A stretch of DNA of 33,822 nt from Kineosphaera limosa NBRC 100340 (GTDB lineage Bacteria; Actinomycetota; Actinomycetes; Actinomycetales; Dermatophilaceae): the NCBI RefSeq assembly GCF_000298215.1, contig NZ_BAHD01000049.1, positions 1 through 33,822 of the forward strand, written 5' to 3'. The translations under genes were made by a program, and so were the position numbers. The notes beneath the pieces were generated by a model. That model saw nothing but the letters and a program-made list of their open reading frames with translations, made no database searches and had not been told where the DNA came from. Shown here in pieces: positions 31,352 to 33,822 of the stretch (within the stretch, counting starts at the first letter, position 1; every line of letters begins with the position of its first letter).

Positions 31352-31517
31352 AGGTGTTTCTCCGTTCGTAGAGTGGCAGCCCGGGGGGTCATCCGCAACC
31401 GGCTCAGACCAGGCGGGAGTGTGTGCGCGGCGCCACGCGACCTGCGCTCGGTCGATGCACCGGCGATGAACTAGATTGCGGCGCAGTCACATCGCCCGCT
31501 CCCCGAAAGTCGAGCCG

Positions 31518-32933
31518 ATGCTCCGTCGCGCCCTGCTCACCTCCACGCTCGTCACCGCATTGGCCCTGTCGGGCGCCTGCACGTCGGTCGCCGACGACGC
31601 GGCCGGGACCCACACGAGCGGGGACGCGATGACCTCCGACGCCGCTCAGGCCCCCGCGCAAGCGACGACGAGCGGGCCACCCACCGCCATCTCGTCCGAC
31701 CGCCGGGGGCTCCAGGCAGCCGACGGCACCCCGTTCGTGTGGGTCGCCGACACCGCGTGGATGCTCACGCAGAAGCTGACCCGCTCCCAGATCGAGCAGT
31801 ACCTCGACACGCGCGTCGAGCAGGGCTTCACGGTCGTTCAAATGGTCGCGGTCGCCGGGCGCGACGGAACGTTCGGGCACACCGCCAACGCCCAGGGCGA
31901 TCTGCCCTACGACGGCGACTTCGGGCACCTGCGCGCCACGGGCACCTACTGGGATCACGTCGACTTCGCCATCAAGGCCGCTCAGCAGCGCGGGCTCACC
32001 GTCGCTCTGCTGCCTGCCTGGTCGGTCGCGCACGCCGGCGTGACGCTACGAGACGACAACGCGCGCGGTTACGGGCGCTTCCTCGCCCAGCGGCTGCGCA
32101 CCGCGGGGGCCGCGCCGGTCGTCTGGGTCATGGGCGGCGACGACACCAATCCGCATACTGCTGTGTGGCGTGAGCTGCTCGCGGGCGTCCGCGAGACCGG
32201 CGACCGTGGCCTGGTCAGCTATCACCCGGCGGGCTGGCACACCTCCCTGGGCCAGGTCGACGGCGCCGACTTCGAGATGGTGCAGACGTCGCACTGCCAG
32301 GGCGTGCGCGACGGTTACCCGAGCCTGCTCGCCCAGACCCGCAGCCAGGCCCCGGACCGGCCGGTCGTCGACGCCGAGCCGCTCTACGAAGACCACCCGT
32401 GGTGCTGGGACAGCTCCCAGGGCTACTCCACGACCCAGCAGGTACGCGCCCAGCTGTGGTGGTCGGTGTTCGGCGGAGGCTTCGGCGCGACGTACGGGCA
32501 CCACTCGGTCTGGCAGTTCTATGACGGCTCCAGCCCGATCAACTCGCCGCAACCGACGTGGTCGCAGGCATTGTCGGCGCCGGTCGCGCAGCAGGTGCGG
32601 CACCTGCGCACGTACCTCGAGTCGGTCAAGGGCCTCGGCATGGCACCCGACGACGCGGCCCTGACCGCCGGGCAAGGAGAGGGGTGGAGCCGGGCGGTCG
32701 CGCTCCGCTCGGCCTCCGGTGACCGGGTGTCCGTGTACCTGCCGACGCCCCGCTCCCTGGATGTCGACGGGGCGCGACTGGAAGGTGCGCGGTTCGCGGT
32801 CACGTGGTTCAACCCGCGGACCGGCGCCACCGTCGAGGGCCCGGCCCGCGCCCGCAACGACCTCGCCGGACTGCGCCCGCCGCCCTCCGGCGACGGGGAC
32901 GACTGGGTGGTCACCATCCGCCGCCTAGCCTGA
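31518..32933 (+). CDS. GH140/DUF4038-type apiosidase-like lipoprotein
   Basis: 471 residues. The signal peptide ends in the lipobox LSGAC, so it is a membrane-anchored outside protein; a Thr/Ala/Ser linker follows. The catalytic TIM barrel of the DUF4038 (apiosidase-like, GH140) type runs from about residue 60: DGTPFVWVADTAWMLTQKLTRSQIEQYLDTRVEQGFTVVQM, VVWVMGGDDTNPHT, and PVVDAEPLYEDHPWCW, which hold the Asp and Glu positions expected for the nucleophile and acid/base. The C-terminal 90 residues (VSVYLPTPRSLDVDGAR to AVTWFNPRTGATVEG) match the collagen-binding-like domain often fused to this barrel. ATG 31518 is chosen because the signal peptide starts there. Substrate is unknown; a plant or cell-wall glycan is likely. 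Confidence 0.82.
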   Translation: MLRRALLTSTLVTALALSGACTSVADDAAGTHTSGDAMTSDAAQAPAQATTSGPPTAISSDRRGLQAADGTPFVWVADTAWMLTQKLTRSQIEQYLDTRVEQGFTVVQMVAVAGRDGTFGHTANAQGDLPYDGDFGHLRATGTYWDHVDFAIKAAQQRGLTVALLPAWSVAHAGVTLRDDNARGYGRFLAQRLRTAGAAPVVWVMGGDDTNPHTAVWRELLAGVRETGDRGLVSYHPAGWHTSLGQVDGADFEMVQTSHCQGVRDGYPSLLAQTRSQAPDRPVVDAEPLYEDHPWCWDSSQGYSTTQQVRAQLWWSVFGGGFGATYGHHSVWQFYDGSSPINSPQPTWSQALSAPVAQQVRHLRTYLESVKGLGMAPDDAALTAGQGEGWSRAVALRSASGDRVSVYLPTPRSLDVDGARLEGARFAVTWFNPRTGATVEGPARARNDLAGLRPPPSGDGDDWVVTIRRLA

Positions 32934-33067
32934 GCTGGGGCGACGTGCCCGGTCGCGTGCTGGGCTCACCAGGTAGCGGCTGTCGTGCTGGCTGACCACG
33001 CCTTGGGCTTGCGGGGTGATGGCCGGCGGCCGGATTGACCCAGTGACGAACCACGCCGACCGGCTGC

Positions 33068-33649
33068 CTAGGCGGCGGGGTCGGGCGGCAGCAGCCGATC
33101 GACGGCCGCGGTGGTGAATTCGCTGACGCGCTCCAGCGGTTCGCCGGCGTCGAGGGCGCCCAGGCCCGCGGAGAGCAGCCCCTGGATCGCGCGGTGCATG
33201 AGGTCGGCGTCGGGCGCTTCGAGCCCGGCCAGAGCCGCCCTGAGAAGCGCCCCGACCTGCGCGTGCTCGGCCGCGATACGGGCGCGCGCGGGCTCGGAGA
33301 GGGAGGCGCTCGACAACGCGACGCGCCACGAGTGCCGCTCCCCCACGGCCTCCGCGAGGTTGGCGCGCACGTACCCGAGCACCTGCGCGCGCGGCGAGTC
33401 GGCCGCCTCCATCGCCTCGGTCACGGCCGCCGACCAGCGCGGCAGGTGCTGCGCGGCCACGGCCTCGATGAGGTCGTCATTGGAGTGCACGTACTTGTAC
33501 ACGCCATTGCGGGAAAGCCCCACCCGCTCCGCCACCTGCGCGATCGTCAGCGTCCCGGTCTCGAGCAGCAACTCTTCGGCCGCGTCGAGCAGGGCCGCCT
33601 CCATCGCGGCGCGGTGCTCGCGCACCGTCGTCGCGGCGATCCGCGGCAT
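33068..33649 (-). CDS. TetR-family transcriptional regulator
   Basis: 193 residues from ATG 33649 (GGGAGG five bases upstream). HTH: EAALLDAAEELLLETGTLTIAQVAERVGLSRNGVYKYVHSNDDLIEAVAAQHLPRW; the rest is an all-helical ligand-binding domain (ADLMHRAIQGLLSAGLGALDAGEPLERVSEFTTAAVDRL). It is divergent from a gene cut by the right edge, and the 150-base gap holds two matching 9-3-9 inverted repeats that are its likely operators, so it should regulate that gene and itself. Confidence 0.9.
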   Translation of the reverse strand: MPRIAATTVREHRAAMEAALLDAAEELLLETGTLTIAQVAERVGLSRNGVYKYVHSNDDLIEAVAAQHLPRWSAAVTEAMEAADSPRAQVLGYVRANLAEAVGERHSWRVALSSASLSEPARARIAAEHAQVGALLRAALAGLEAPDADLMHRAIQGLLSAGLGALDAGEPLERVSEFTTAAVDRLLPPDPAA

Positions 33650-33716
33650 GGGCACCTCCCGGTCGTCCTACTGGCACGCCGCCGTCGAGGGCGTGTCGGT
33701 CATTATCCGATGATAC

Positions 33717-33774
33717 TTAGGGACGTGGCGTCCCTAAGGTGTACTCTCCCTTGTTAGGGACAGATCGTCCCCAT
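33717..33774. promoter_or_regulatory. Two 9-3-9 TetR operators
   Basis: Site 1 (33717-33737) is a perfect inverted repeat TTAGGGACG-TGG-CGTCCCTAA. Site 2 (33754-33774) has the same geometry with mismatches, TTAGGGACA-GAT-CGTCCCCAT. Centres are 37 bases apart. Both lie in the promoter gap between the TetR gene and the divergent downstream gene. Confidence 0.8.
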
Positions 33775-33799
33775 CATTCGACCAAGGAGTGCACACCTC

Positions 33800-33822
33800 A
33801 TGCTCACCGCGCTGTACCGTTC
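33800..33822 (+). CDS. Start of a gene truncated by the window edge
   Basis: ATG 33800 follows AAGGAG (33784-33789) by ten bases and opens MLTALYR before the sequence ends. It is divergent from the TetR gene and downstream of its operators. Only seven complete codons are visible; an efflux pump would be a typical partner, but nothing in the sequence shows it. Confidence 0.5.

Noticed and set aside
31499-31514. CCCCGAAAGTCGAGC resembling half of the 80-bp element
   Set aside because: Only about ten bases match, the second arm is missing, and the stretch is next to the GH140-like start codon; probably coincidence.

Overview
The window is GC-rich (by eye around 70%) and tightly packed, with GTG/TTG starts, ATGA-type gene overlaps and gene families typical of Actinomycetota. 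I cannot name a genus from the sequence. No rRNA, tRNA, CRISPR array, integrase or transposase was seen. The left and right edges cut genes.

Layout. (a) 1-300: the 3' end of a MNT-type nucleotidyltransferase gene and an 18-codon remnant of its usual partner. (b) 404-2614: an NRAMP Mn/Fe transporter convergent with a Tat-exported extensin-like protein. (c) 2829-4648: an L-lactate permease broken by a one-base deletion. (d) 4853-13181: a methylated-amine (dimethylglycine/sarcosine-type) catabolic module: PurU, IclR regulator, BCCT transporter, an FAD/GcvT-type demethylating dehydrogenase, and EtfB, a 43-aa membrane peptide and EtfA. A shared TTGCG-N5-CGCAA-like dyad recurs in all three control regions and probably marks the IclR regulon. 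(e) 13232-15146: an 80-bp palindromic repeat, a CorA-like channel and a VapBC pair. (f) 15102-17104: a LysR/EamA divergent pair, both frameshifted. (g) 17110-23338: a complete sulfonate operon ssuC-B-A-D-E plus flavin reductase, preceded by a Cys-containing leader peptide of the actinobacterial RRHVDL type and an Rrf2/CymR-like regulator. (h) 23476-24340: tenA under a TPP riboswitch. (i) 24441-25775: an uncharacterised protein and a VOC protein. (j) 25868-29331: an IolE-like isomerase and a Gfo/Idh/MocA dehydrogenase divergent from a LacI regulator with a clear operator; a second copy of the 80-bp repeat lies between the two enzymes. (k) 29351-32933: a P450-TetR operon and a GH140-like lipoprotein. 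(l) 33068-33822: a TetR regulator divergent from a truncated gene, with two 9-3-9 operators between them.

How it works together. The module in (d) would import a betaine-type compound and oxidise N-methyl groups with ETF as electron acceptor. The C1 unit would be loaded on tetrahydrofolate and the excess released as formate by PurU. The Ssu operon would import and desulfonate alkanesulfonates for sulfur, with transcription probably tied to cysteine supply. Three genes (lldP-like, LysR, EamA) carry frameshifts, two of them one-base deletions, so either decay or assembly error is possible. The most noteworthy items are the IclR-type dyads with repeated 19-bp spacing, the unannotated membrane peptide inside the etf operon, the ssu leader peptide and the paired 80-bp palindromic elements.
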